A stretch of DNA of 64,000 nt, from contig NZ_JAUSXF010000001.1 in assembly GCF_030816475.1 (NCBI RefSeq), forward strand, positions 3,472,001 through 3,536,000, in the 5' to 3' direction. Made by a program: the position numbers and the translations under genes. The notes below the pieces were generated by a model. The model was given only the letters and a program-made list of their open reading frames with translations, was not told the DNA's origin and searched no databases. Below, in pieces: positions 26,679-36,000 of this stretch (its first letter is position 1; each line of letters starts with the position of its first letter). Source of the stretch: Arthrobacter pascens. Its GTDB lineage: Bacteria > Actinomycetota > Actinomycetes > Actinomycetales > Micrococcaceae.

Positions 26679-27161
26679 TTGAATCATCCTGACCCGGAGT
26701 TTGACCTCCGCGCCTACCTGCTCGGTATCGCCACCGCCCCGGCGGAAGCAGGGCGCTGGACAGTGCAGCGCCAGCTCCTGGACCGGGCGGCAGGCACCCA
26801 AGGAGCCTTTTCCGGCGTCGCGCGTTTCTCTGTAGCGGACGACGACGGCGGCCTGGCCTTCCGCGAGGAAGGCACCGTACGCTGGCCCTCCTTCGCCGGT
26901 CCCGCCTCCCGCGAATATCTGCTGAAGCCCGCCGGCCGCGCAGATGCCCTGGACGTGTTTTTTGCCGACGGACGGCCCTTCCACCGGATGAGCTTCAGCC
27001 CCGAGGCCAACCTGGACAGCCACTGGTGCGATCCGGACACGTACCGTGTCACCTACAGCTTTGATGGCCCGGACCGGTTCAGCTACGTATGGGACGTGCG
27101 CGGTCCCGGCAAAGATCTTTTACTGACGTCACGGCTTGAGCGGATAGGCTCGGAAGCGTGA
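26679..27161 (+). CDS. DUF6314-family protein
   Basis: 160 residues if started at TTG 26679, one base after the tRNA. Domain features: WTVQRQLLDRAAGTQGAFSG, ADALDVFFADGRPFHRM, SHWCDPDTYRVTYSF and the terminal WDVRGPGKDLLLTSRLER, all DUF6314 hallmarks. No other ATG/GTG/TTG precedes the conserved core, so the start must be close to the tRNA although the GAGGG in the tRNA acceptor stem is only three bases away. Coupled to the NUDIX gene by a GTGA overlap. Function unknown. Confidence 0.75.
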   Translation: MNHPDPEFDLRAYLLGIATAPAEAGRWTVQRQLLDRAAGTQGAFSGVARFSVADDDGGLAFREEGTVRWPSFAGPASREYLLKPAGRADALDVFFADGRPFHRMSFSPEANLDSHWCDPDTYRVTYSFDGPDRFSYVWDVRGPGKDLLLTSRLERIGSEA

Positions 27162-27565
27162 ACGCCCGAATCGTGGTCTCCGCCGTCTGTGTCTTCGATG
27201 CCGGCGGCCGGCTCCTGACCGTCCGCAAGCGCGGCACCGGAATGTTCATGCATCCGGGCGGAAAACCCGAGCCCGGGGAAACCGCCGTGCAGACGGCGGC
27301 ACGGGAACTCGCCGAGGAAGTCGGCATTGTTGTTGAGCCGGGCGAACTCGAGCTGATGGGCGTCTGGATCGCCGCCGCCGCGAACGAGGCCGCCACGGAC
27401 ATCGAGGCTACAGTGTTCAGGGCGCCCGGGACCTGGACCGCACGTCCGTCAGCCGAGATCGCCGAGATCCGCTGGCTGGACCTCGCCGGCGAACTTCCGG
27501 CGGACCTTGCCCCGCTGCTCACGGAGCACATCCTCCCGGAGCTGGCGGCGGTTGAACGACCCTAG
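27158..27565 (+). CDS. NUDIX hydrolase
   Basis: 135 residues from GTG 27158. The Nudix box is complete: GGKPEPGETAVQTAARELAE then EVGI at about residues 32-55, matching GX5EX7REUXEEXGU. Upstream strand motifs VSAVCVFDAGGRLLTVRKRG and the C-terminal EIRWLDLAGELP are typical. Hydrolyses a nucleoside diphosphate linked to another moiety; substrate not predictable. Starts within the DUF6314 stop (GTGA) and its last four bases overlap the convergent exporter gene. Confidence 0.92.
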   Translation: MNARIVVSAVCVFDAGGRLLTVRKRGTGMFMHPGGKPEPGETAVQTAARELAEEVGIVVEPGELELMGVWIAAAANEAATDIEATVFRAPGTWTARPSAEIAEIRWLDLAGELPADLAPLLTEHILPELAAVERP

Positions 27566-29475
27566 AACTCGGGTACGGCTTCCTCGACCACGGCTGTGGC
27601 CTCCGCAAACTGCGTGCGGTACAGCTCCGCATAGCGGCCGTCGGCTACCAGCAGTTCGGTGTGCGTTCCACGCTCCACGATCCGGCCGTCCTCCACCACC
27701 AGGATGACGTCTGCGGCACGGATGGTGGATAGCCGATGGGCAATCACGACGGCGGTGCGCCCCTCGAGCGCGGCACCCAGCGCCGCCTGCACGGCGGCTT
27801 CGTTCGTGGAGTCCAGCGCGGCCGTTGCCTCGTCCAGGATCACCACCCGGGGCTGCGAGATCAGCAGCCGGGCGATGGTGAGGCGCTGGCGTTCGCCACC
27901 CGAGAGCCGGTAGCCGCGCTCCCCCACCACTGTCTCCAGGCCGTCAGGCAGGGAGCGGATCATGGTCTCCAGCCTGGCCTGCCGAATGACGTCCCACATG
28001 TCATCCTCGGTGGCTTCGGGCCGGGCCAGGCGGAGGTTGGAGGCGATGGTTTCGTGGAAGAGATGGCCGTCCTGGGTGACCATGCCGAGCGTGTCACGCA
28101 GCGAGTCAAAGGTCACGTCCCGGACGTCCAAGCCGGTCCCCGGCATTGTTCCACTGAGCCGGACGGCGCCGGAATCGACGTCGTAGAGCCGGGAGAGCAG
28201 TTGCGCGATGGTGGACTTGCCTGCTCCCGAGGAGCCAACGAGCGCCACGGTCTGGCCCGGTTCGACCCTGAAGCTGATGCCGTGCAGGACTTCCTCGCCG
28301 CCGCGCGTGTCAAGGGTGGAAACTTCCTCCAGCGAGGCGAGTGACACTTTGTCCGCTGCAGGGTAGGCGAAGCGGACGTCGTCGAACTCCACGGATACCG
28401 GGCCTGGAGGCACGGCCACGGCGCCTGGCTTCTCCTTGATCAGCGGCTCGAGGTCCAGGATTTCAAAGACGCGCTCAAAACTGACCAGGGCGCTCATGAT
28501 CTCCACCCGGGCGTTGGACAACGCGGTAAGCGGCGCATAGAGCCGGGTGAGCAGCAGTGCCAGCACCACGACGTCACCCGCTGCGAGCTGGCCGGCGATG
28601 GCGAGCCAGCCGCCGAGCCCGTAAACGAGTGCCAGTGCGAGCGCAGACACCAGGGTCAGGGCGGTCACGAACGTGAACTGCAGCATGGCCGTGCGGATGC
28701 CGATGTCCCGGACCCGGCCGGCCCGGAGGGCGAATTCCCGCGATTCCTCGTCCGGCCGGCCAAAGAGCTTGACCAGCGTGGCCCCGGGGGCGGAAAACCG
28801 CTCCGTCATCTGGGTGCCCATGGCGGCGTTGTTCTCCGCTGCTTCGCGCCGCAGGTCGGCCAGCTTGGACCCCATCCGCCGGGCAGGGATGAGGAAGACC
28901 GGCAGGAGGATCATCGCCAGGACGGTCACCTGCCAGGACGTGCCCATCATGACAATCAATGTCAGGATCAGGGCCACCACGTTGCTGACCACGCCGGACA
29001 GCGTGCCGGCGAAAGCCGACTGGGCACCGATGACATCGTTGTTCAGCCGGCTGACCAGGGCTCCGGTGCGGGTCCGGGTGAAGAACGCGATAGGCATTTT
29101 CTGCACGTGGTCAAAGACCCTGGTGCGGAGGTCAACGATGACGCCTTCACCGATGGTGGAGGACAGCCAACGGCTCACCAGCCCCAGCCCGGCCTCGGCG
29201 ACAGCGACGACGGCAATGAGGGTGGCCAGCCTGATCACTTCATCGGCACCGGACTTGGCCACGATCGCGTTGACCACCTGCCCTGCCAGGACCGGTGTGG
29301 CCACAGCAAGGAAGGCCATAACAATGGACAGCGCCACAAAGGCAAGCAGTTTTCCCCGGTGCGGGCGGGCGAATCCGAGGACCCGCTTCAGGGTTTCCTT
29401 GGAGAACGGCTTGGAGCCGCTCTTGGCCCGGGTGATCTTGTACAGGGAGTTCCAGGCCACCCCTTCCATGCTCAT
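27562..29475 (-). CDS. ABC exporter, fused membrane and ATPase domains
   Basis: 637-residue half-transporter of the MsbA/LmrA type. Six transmembrane segments lie in residues about 40-320 and the nucleotide-binding domain in 370-620, with Walker A VGSSGAGKST, signature LSGGERQRLTIARLL and Walker B VVILDEATAALD. ATG 29475 overlaps the ABC-F stop (ATGA), so both are translated from one message behind the leader hairpin at 31168-31218. That pairing points to drug efflux plus ribosome protection, by inference; cargo unknown. Confidence 0.92.
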   Translation of the reverse strand: MSMEGVAWNSLYKITRAKSGSKPFSKETLKRVLGFARPHRGKLLAFVALSIVMAFLAVATPVLAGQVVNAIVAKSGADEVIRLATLIAVVAVAEAGLGLVSRWLSSTIGEGVIVDLRTRVFDHVQKMPIAFFTRTRTGALVSRLNNDVIGAQSAFAGTLSGVVSNVVALILTLIVMMGTSWQVTVLAMILLPVFLIPARRMGSKLADLRREAAENNAAMGTQMTERFSAPGATLVKLFGRPDEESREFALRAGRVRDIGIRTAMLQFTFVTALTLVSALALALVYGLGGWLAIAGQLAAGDVVVLALLLTRLYAPLTALSNARVEIMSALVSFERVFEILDLEPLIKEKPGAVAVPPGPVSVEFDDVRFAYPAADKVSLASLEEVSTLDTRGGEEVLHGISFRVEPGQTVALVGSSGAGKSTIAQLLSRLYDVDSGAVRLSGTMPGTGLDVRDVTFDSLRDTLGMVTQDGHLFHETIASNLRLARPEATEDDMWDVIRQARLETMIRSLPDGLETVVGERGYRLSGGERQRLTIARLLISQPRVVILDEATAALDSTNEAAVQAALGAALEGRTAVVIAHRLSTIRAADVILVVEDGRIVERGTHTELLVADGRYAELYRTQFAEATAVVEEAVPEF

Positions 29476-31136
29476 CGGAGTTGCTCCCTAGTGCCTGTCA
29501 TCAGTTCAGTAACCGTCCCGTCTTCCACATTCCACCGCACATCCAGCCGGACGTTCTCCAGCAGCCTGCGGTCATGGGTAACTAACAGCAAAGCGCCCTC
29601 ATAACTTCCCAGGGCCTCTTCCAGCTGCTCAATGGCCTGCAGATCGAGGTGGTTGGTGGGCTCATCGAGGACCAGCAGGTTCACGCCGCGGGCCTGCAGC
29701 AGGGCCAGTGCTGCCCTTGTCCGCTCCCCCGGCGATAGGGAATCGACGGGCCTGGCTGTGTGGTCCGCCTTCAGCCCGAACTTCGCCAGCAGAGTCCTGA
29801 CCTCCGCCGGGGTCAGGTCCGTGAGCACGGCTTCGACGGCGTCGGCCAGTTTCAGGTGCCCTGCCAGCAGTCCGCGCGCCTGGTCGATTTCGCCGACGGC
29901 CACCGATGCGCCCATGGCGGCGTTACCCGAGTCGGGGGTCTGGACGCCCAGCAGCAGGCGCAACAGTGTGGACTTGCCGGCGCCGTTGGGCCCGGTGATG
30001 CCGATCCGTTCCCCCGCATTCAGCTGGAGGTTGACGGGGCCCAGTGTAAAGTCGCCCTGATGAACGACGGCGTCCCGCAGCGTGGCCACAACAGCGCTGG
30101 ACCGGGGTGCCTGGCCGATGGTGAACTGCAGCTGCCATTCCTTCCGTGGTTCCTCCACCACGTCCAGCCGGGCAATCCGGGATTCCATTTGCCGGACTTT
30201 TTGCGCCTGCTTCTCGGAGGACTCGGTGCTGGCGGCGCGGCGGATTTTGTCGTTGTCGGGGCTTTTCTTCATGGCGTTCCGGACACCCTGGGAGCTCCAC
30301 TCTCGCTGCGTCCGTGCGCGGGAAACCAGGTCAGCCTTCGTGGAGGCAAACTCCTCGAACCGTTCCCGCGCATGCCGCCGGGCCACGGCGCGTTCCTCCA
30401 GGAACGCCTCGTAGCCGCCGTCGTACACTGCCACCGAATTCTGGGCCAGGTCCAGTTCCACGATGGTGGTGACGCAGCGGGCCAGGAACTCCCGGTCATG
30501 GGATACCAGCACGACGCCGCCACGAAGTCCCTGGACAAAGGCTTCAAGTTTGGCGAGTCCGGCCAGGTCCAGGTCATTCGTGGGCTCATCCAGCAGGACG
30601 ACGTCGAAGCGGCTCAGCAGCAGCGCGGCCAGGGCCACGCGGGCGGCCTGGCCACCGGACAGCCCGGTCATGGGAGCGTCGGCCCCCGTGTCCAGGCCAA
30701 GGTCGGCGAGTACTGCCGGAATGCGCTCGTCGAGGTCCGCGGCTCCGGAGGCCATCCACCGGTCAAAGGCGTGGGAATAGGTGTCGTCAGCGCCGGGAGC
30801 GCCGGAACCCAGCGCCTCAGCCGTGGATTCCATCTCGGCCGTGGCCTGCAGGCAGCCGGTCCGGCGGGCAATGTACCCGGCCACCGTCTCGCCAGCCACG
30901 CGTTCGTGTTCCTGGGGAAGCCAGCCCACAAAGGCATCTGCCGGGGCAAGGCTGACGCTTCCTTCCTGCGGTTGGTCAACACCGGACAGAAGCCGCAGCA
31001 GCGTGGATTTGCCGGCACCGTTCGCACCCACCACGCCCACGACATCGCCGGGCGCAACCGTCAGCGAGAGCTTTGAGAAGAGCGTGCGATGGTCATGGCC
31101 ACCGGAAAGGTCTTTGGCAACAAGGGTTGCAGTCAT
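29472..31136 (-). CDS. ABC-F family ribosome-associated ATPase
   Basis: 554 residues from ATG 31136 (GGGAGA upstream). Two ATPase domains without membrane segments: first Walker A VGANGAGKST near residue 36 and LSGGQAARVALAAL; second TGPNGAGKST near 355 and LSPGERTRAALALL, each followed by DEPTNDLDL or DEPTNHLDL. The linker between is charged and helical (near 245-300). ABC-F proteins act in the ribosomal E site, either as translation factors or as antibiotic-resistance factors. The attenuator-like leader and coupling with an exporter favour the resistance group. Confidence 0.9.
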   Translation of the reverse strand: MTATLVAKDLSGGHDHRTLFSKLSLTVAPGDVVGVVGANGAGKSTLLRLLSGVDQPQEGSVSLAPADAFVGWLPQEHERVAGETVAGYIARRTGCLQATAEMESTAEALGSGAPGADDTYSHAFDRWMASGAADLDERIPAVLADLGLDTGADAPMTGLSGGQAARVALAALLLSRFDVVLLDEPTNDLDLAGLAKLEAFVQGLRGGVVLVSHDREFLARCVTTIVELDLAQNSVAVYDGGYEAFLEERAVARRHARERFEEFASTKADLVSRARTQREWSSQGVRNAMKKSPDNDKIRRAASTESSEKQAQKVRQMESRIARLDVVEEPRKEWQLQFTIGQAPRSSAVVATLRDAVVHQGDFTLGPVNLQLNAGERIGITGPNGAGKSTLLRLLLGVQTPDSGNAAMGASVAVGEIDQARGLLAGHLKLADAVEAVLTDLTPAEVRTLLAKFGLKADHTARPVDSLSPGERTRAALALLQARGVNLLVLDEPTNHLDLQAIEQLEEALGSYEGALLLVTHDRRLLENVRLDVRWNVEDGTVTELMTGTREQLR

Positions 31137-31167
31137 TGGTCCATTCTCCCGCCCCCGCACGGGAGGC

Positions 31168-31218
31168 ATAAAAGAACCCGCTGGTCCGGACTTGGGGGGT
31201 GTGCGGACCAACGGGCTC
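31168..31218 (-). terminator. Terminator-like hairpin in the ABC-F leader (probable attenuator)
   Basis: On the minus strand, 31218-31204 pairs with 31188-31174 over 15 consecutive base pairs (two G-U), around a 15-base loop, and is followed directly by TTTTAT (31173-31168). This is a full intrinsic terminator pointing towards the ABC-F gene, whose start is 32 bases further. The neighbouring upstream gene is divergent, so there is no upstream minus-strand gene to terminate; the element must act on the leader of the ABC-F transcript. Confidence 0.75.
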
Positions 31219-31226
31219 GACCATCA

Positions 31227-31254
31227 AGCATAGTCGAGCGCCCGCCGGGCGCAA
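31227..31254 (-). promoter_or_regulatory. Possible promoter for the ABC-F/exporter operon
   Basis: TTGCGC (31254-31249) and TATGCT (31232-31227) are separated by 16 bases on the minus strand. Transcription would start around 31220, so that the leader hairpin forms at the very 5' end of the RNA. The -35 match is modest; a promoter further upstream is equally possible. Confidence 0.35.
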
Positions 31255-31315
31255 AATCACCCGCGGCACGGCAGGCTAAAATCAAGGCAGACATCCGTCC
31301 TGCAGAGAGCCCTCC

Positions 31316-32053
31316 ATGCCCATCCCCGCCAAGGCGTTCCAGCGCTGGCTGCAAGGCATTGCGCCTGACACCAGCACTGCTGATGTCTGCCGGATTTCCG
31401 GGATCAAGCGGACCACCCTGGCCCAGCAAATGGTCCGCGGCAAGATCTCGGGGACCACCGTGGTGAGCATCAGCAGAGCCTTCAACATCAACCCCGTGGA
31501 TGCGCTGGCGGTTTTCGATACTTTCCGGGCATTAGGCGACCCGCCACGTCCTCCCAGCAGAGCCGAACTCGTCAGCCAGGTCTCCACGCCCGATCTCCTG
31601 CGCGCAGTGCTGGCACGGCCCGCTCTGGATCCCGCGGGCCAGCCGTCCGCCGGACGGCCCACGCTGAGCCCGACGCCGCATGCCACCTCCGTAAAGAACT
31701 GGGTGGAGGCAATCGACGACGGCGAGCTGAGGCACCGCGTGTCGGCGGCCACGGGAATAGCGCCGCAGAACTATTCGGCGCAGCTGACAGCGAACCGGCT
31801 GGCCCCCGAATTGGCCGTCGCAACTTCCCTTGCGGCCGGCGTCGGGCCTGTGGGCGGCCTGGTGGCCAGCGGGCTGATTACGGAGGAGGAGGCCGGCTGG
31901 CCTCCGGATGCGCGGCAGGCCGCGCTGGACAGCCTGTCTGACGGCGAGCTGACGACGCTCGCGGGAGACAGGCTGCTGGCCCTGGGCAAAGCACTCCGGC
32001 GCCAGGAACAGGACCAAGAAAAGACAGACAAAATCTGGGAGAACCTGGGATGA
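31316..32053 (+). CDS. Helix-turn-helix protein with two HTH-like modules
   Basis: 245 residues from ATG 31316. The N-terminal half contains ADVCRISGIKRTTLAQQMVRG followed by TTVVSISRAFNINPVDALAVF, a lambda-repressor/XRE-like layout in which fold positions fit helices 2-5. A second, similar module runs from about residue 145: LRHRVSAATGIAPQNYSAQL and APELAVATSLAAG. A Pro-rich linker joins them and the C-terminus is highly charged. The stop overlaps the next gene's start (ATGA). I cannot name a specific family; a regulator of the coupled membrane protein is the natural inference. Confidence 0.7.
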   Translation: MPIPAKAFQRWLQGIAPDTSTADVCRISGIKRTTLAQQMVRGKISGTTVVSISRAFNINPVDALAVFDTFRALGDPPRPPSRAELVSQVSTPDLLRAVLARPALDPAGQPSAGRPTLSPTPHATSVKNWVEAIDDGELRHRVSAATGIAPQNYSAQLTANRLAPELAVATSLAAGVGPVGGLVASGLITEEEAGWPPDARQAALDSLSDGELTTLAGDRLLALGKALRRQEQDQEKTDKIWENLG

Positions 32054-32790
32054 TCGAAATTCTTCAGTGGTCCACCCTGGCCACCTGCGCGGTGGTAGCC
32101 GGAGCCCGGGTTCCGAGCGCCCTGCGGGGAGAGAACAGAACGGTCTTCTACATTTTCGCGCTGCTGACTGTGGCCATCCTGCTGAGCATTGAGGCACCGT
32201 ACGTTGCCATCGACAAGGCACTGGGCGGGATCAACCTGACCAACCTCATCCTCCGCTTTGTCATTTTCGCGGCGATCTATTTTGTCGGCATCCGGGTGAC
32301 GAAGGGATTCGACGCCGAGGATGGCCATCGGCTGATTACAGGATGGGCGGGCAGGGCGGTCCTGGCCTTGATCTCCATGGCCGTGGTGGTGCTGTTCCTC
32401 ATGATGGACACGGCCGGTTCCTCGTCGGGGCTGAACGGGGTGGCGCTGAAAGATGCCCGGAACGGGCTGCTGGTGGAGTTGTACGGTGCTGCCGGGCGCG
32501 CCTATCCCACCTTCGTGTCCCTTGTCCTGCTTCCCGCCATGGTGCGGGCAGTCCGAAGCGCCCTGCCGGCGCTCGTGCGGATGGCTGCCTTCCTGCTCGG
32601 TGCAGGTGCCGTGGCTATTGCCCTGACACTGCTGTTCCCGTTGTGGCCGCCACAGTGGGGTACGGCCAAGTTCATTGTCAACTACACAGCTGTGCTGTGC
32701 TTTGTGATCGGACTGGCGTTGATCTGGGCGGCCAGGATCAGGTACGGCCGTAATGTTCCCAGGAAAATCACCTATGCTACCGCCGAGTAA
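32050..32790 (+). CDS. Seven-helix membrane protein, MAB_1171c-like
   Basis: 246 residues from ATG 32050, coupled to the HTH gene. Hydrophobic segments fall near 5-22, 32-51, 60-82, 100-121, 146-166, 172-196 and 208-230. The first half (VAGARVPSALRGENRTVFYIF, then GGINLTNLILRFVIFAA) resembles the membrane part of actinobacterial MAB_1171c-type putative transporters, which also sit next to XRE regulators, but the cytoplasmic C-terminal domain of those proteins is absent. Similarity is from memory and should be treated as tentative. Confidence 0.65.
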   Translation: MIEILQWSTLATCAVVAGARVPSALRGENRTVFYIFALLTVAILLSIEAPYVAIDKALGGINLTNLILRFVIFAAIYFVGIRVTKGFDAEDGHRLITGWAGRAVLALISMAVVVLFLMMDTAGSSSGLNGVALKDARNGLLVELYGAAGRAYPTFVSLVLLPAMVRAVRSALPALVRMAAFLLGAGAVAIALTLLFPLWPPQWGTAKFIVNYTAVLCFVIGLALIWAARIRYGRNVPRKITYATAE

Positions 32791-32961
32791 CCACTTACTG
32801 ATTCACAAAATCATTAGAATATGAAACAATCATGAATGTGTGAAGGCGGCAGGCGCAGGGCGTTTACGAACGGGGTAAATTCTTGGACGTTGCGCTTCAT
32901 GGTTCTTTGCACATTTTGGGGGGATGAGTGGTGGCGGCCGTTGGGGACCGCCCCCACTCAG

Positions 32962-32980
32962 CCCCTTTAAAGGGGTTTTT
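32962..32980 (+). terminator. Rho-independent terminator
   Basis: CCCCTTTAAAGGGG (32962-32975) is a perfect 14-base palindrome followed by five Ts. It lies 170 bases beyond the membrane protein gene and ends the plus-strand unit. A separate pair, ATTCCTC (32994-33000) and GAGGAAT (33012-33018), lies just after the convergent mannosidase stop and may serve that strand. Confidence 0.75.
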
Positions 32981-33020
32981 CCATTCGTCAGGCATTCCTC
33001 TTTTTGCTTGCGAGGAATCC

Positions 33021-36000
33021 CTACCGGCGGAACCTCAGGGTCACCAGCTGGAAAGGACGCAGGGAAAGTTCCACAGTGCCGTCTTCTCCCGCCGCCACAC
33101 CGGGAGCCTCGCCGGGACGTTCCAACAGATCCGTGGCCTGGATGCCCTTGACCGGGAAGTTAGCTGAGAGCACCCCGGCAGACCGCTGGCCCCAGGACTC
33201 GTAAAGCCTGACAATGGCATCGCCCGAACCGTCCTCTGCCAGCTTGACCGCTTCGATGACCAGCGCCGGATTGTCCACGCTGAACAGCGGCGCCACGGGC
33301 GCGGCGCCCCGGACGACGCGGGGGGCCAGGTTAGTGCGGTAGCCCTCCTCGACGGCCTCGGCAATGCCGGCACCGGGGCGTATGGTCACGGTCAGCTCGT
33401 GGTGCCCGCGGTCGGCGGCGGGGTCGGGAAATTTGGGTGCGCGCAAGAGCGAAAGCCGCACGGTAGTGGTGGTCCCGCCGTCGTCCTCCCGGATGCTCCG
33501 GGTGACGTCATGTCCGTAGGTGGACGAATTCGAAACAGCGACACCGTAACCGGGCTCGGCCACATGGATCCAGCGGTGCGCGCAGATCTCGAACTTCGCG
33601 GCCTCCCACGACGTGTTGACATGGGTGGGACGGAAAACATGGCCGAACTGCGTCTCGGAGGCGGACCGGTCCGCCCGGACATCCAGGGCGAAGCCCAGTT
33701 TGAGGAGCTTCTCGCGTTCCTGCCAGTCGACGGCGGTGGTGATCGTCAGGGAGCTTCCACCGGCTTCGAGAGCAATCCGCTGGGTGATGTTCGAGGATCC
33801 TGCCAGCCGCTCCACGACCACAACGGCAGTCCCGGAGTCGCGTACGAGCCGGATGGACCGGGCCTCACTGAGAGGCGTGACATTGCGGCGGTAGAACTCG
33901 TCGATGTCCCAGGCGTCCCACTCGTTCGGAGTATCCCGGTACAGCTCCAGCAGGTTGCCGCGCTGGCCCGGTGCGATGGCTTCCCGCCCGCTGGCGTAGT
34001 CCGTCAGGGATGTGATGAGTCCGTCGGCGTCCAGGACGGCCCTGATGATGCCGTTGTCCAGCACATATCCGCCGGCCGCTTCCGTTGCCTCGACGGGTTG
34101 GATTGCGACGACCGGTTCGCCGGCGGCGAGGGCGGGAACGCCATGACGTGCATGCGGAGCGGCGTTGAGCAGGAACTCGCGCTGGCCTGCACCAAGGATC
34201 GAGGCAGCAGCCTGGCTGATGATGCCTTCGAGGCCGCCGCCGATGGCGGCATAGTTCCGTTCGGCATCCTGGTGGACCCACGCGATGGAACTGCCCGGCA
34301 GGATGTCGTGGAACTGCTGCATCAGGACCAGCCGCCAGAGGCGTTTGAGCTCGGCGGCCGGGTAGGTAAAGGATCCGCCGCTGCGGATAGCCGCCGTTGC
34401 GCACCACAATTCGGCTTCCCGGAGGAGGTGTTCGCTGCGTCGGTTGCCGCGCTTTGTCTGGGCCTGGCTGGTGTAGGTGCCGCGGTGGAGTTCCAGGTAC
34501 ATCTCCCCCACCCAGACCGGGGGTGCCTTGTACTCTTCCTCGGCTTGGGTGAAGAAGCTTTCCGCGGAGCCGATCCGAACCCTCGGAGAGCCTTCCAGGT
34601 CAGCGGCGCGGCGGGCGGCTGCCAGCATTTCACGGGTGGGGCCGCCGCCGCCGTCGCCATAGCCGAACGGCACCAGTGAGGTGTTGCCGCGCCCGTGGTC
34701 ACGGTAATTGCGTTCTGCATGCGCCAGGTCGCGCGCGCTCAGCTCGGAATTGTAACTGTCCACGGGCGGGAAGTGCGTGAACAGCCGGGTGCCGTCGATG
34801 CCTTCCCAGATGAAGGTGTGGTGCGGCATCCTGTTGATCTGGTTCCAGGAGATCTTCTGGGTGAGGAACCAGCGGCTGCCGGCGGACTTGACGATCTGGG
34901 GCAGGGCCGCGGAGTAGCCGAACGAGTCCGGAAGCCAGGCCTCGCGGCACTCCACGCCGAACTCCTCAAGGAAGAAACTCTTGCCTTCCAGGAACTGGCG
35001 GGCCATTGCTTCGCCACCGGGCATGTTGGTGTCGGATTCGACCCACATGCCGCCGACGGGGATAAACTGGCCGGCCTTGACCTTTTCCCGGATGCGGGCG
35101 AAAAGCTCGGGGTAGTACTCCTTCACCCAGGCAAGCTGCTGGGCGGACGAACAGGAGAAGACAAAGCCGGGGTTCTCGTCCATCAGCGCCACCACATTGG
35201 AGAACGTCCTGGCACATTTACGGATAGTTTCGCGCACCGGCCAGAGCCATGCAGAATCGATGTGCGCATGGCCCGTGGCCACCAGCTGGTGTGCCGAGGC
35301 ATACGCGGGCCTGGACAGCACTTCAGCCAGCACTTCACGTCCGGCGGCAGCGGTCCCGGCGATGTTGTCCGGATCCATGACGTCCATCATGCGTTCCAGT
35401 GCGCGGAGGATCTCATGGCGCCGCGGCTGCTCGGTGGGGAGTTCGTGCATCAGCCCTGCGAGGGACCAGATGTCCTGCTGGAGTTCCCACACAGACTGGT
35501 TCAGTTCTGCGATGGCGATGGCGCCGAGCCTGTACTGCGGTGCCGTTCCCGCCGTGGCCTTGTCCCCGTATGGCATCGCGGCGAAAGTCCAGCCCTGCGC
35601 AACGTCAGGGTTCGCCGCCGCTTCGACATAGAAATCCACAGACATTCCGCTGCCCAGGAGCTTGAGCGGGATGTACTGGTTCCGTGGCGATATGGCCTTG
35701 ATAATGGTCCCGTCCGGACGCCAGGCAATGCCCTCGCACTGAAAGCCCGGTACCTCGGTAGTGAACCCAAGGTCAACCACGATTTCCACAGCCGTATCCG
35801 GTTCCGTGCCCCAGGTTTCCGGAACGTCGCCCCGCAGCCGCAGCCATTTGGTGCCCCAAGGCTTTCCCCAGGCAGCCCCGTGCTCCTGCTGCACGAAATC
35901 GTGCCGCAGTGCCTCGAGGACGGTCACGGGTTCATCCGGCGCATCCCAGCTGCTCAGGCTGAGCGGAACGCTGCGTGAGTACACGGCGGGAGTGATCCGC

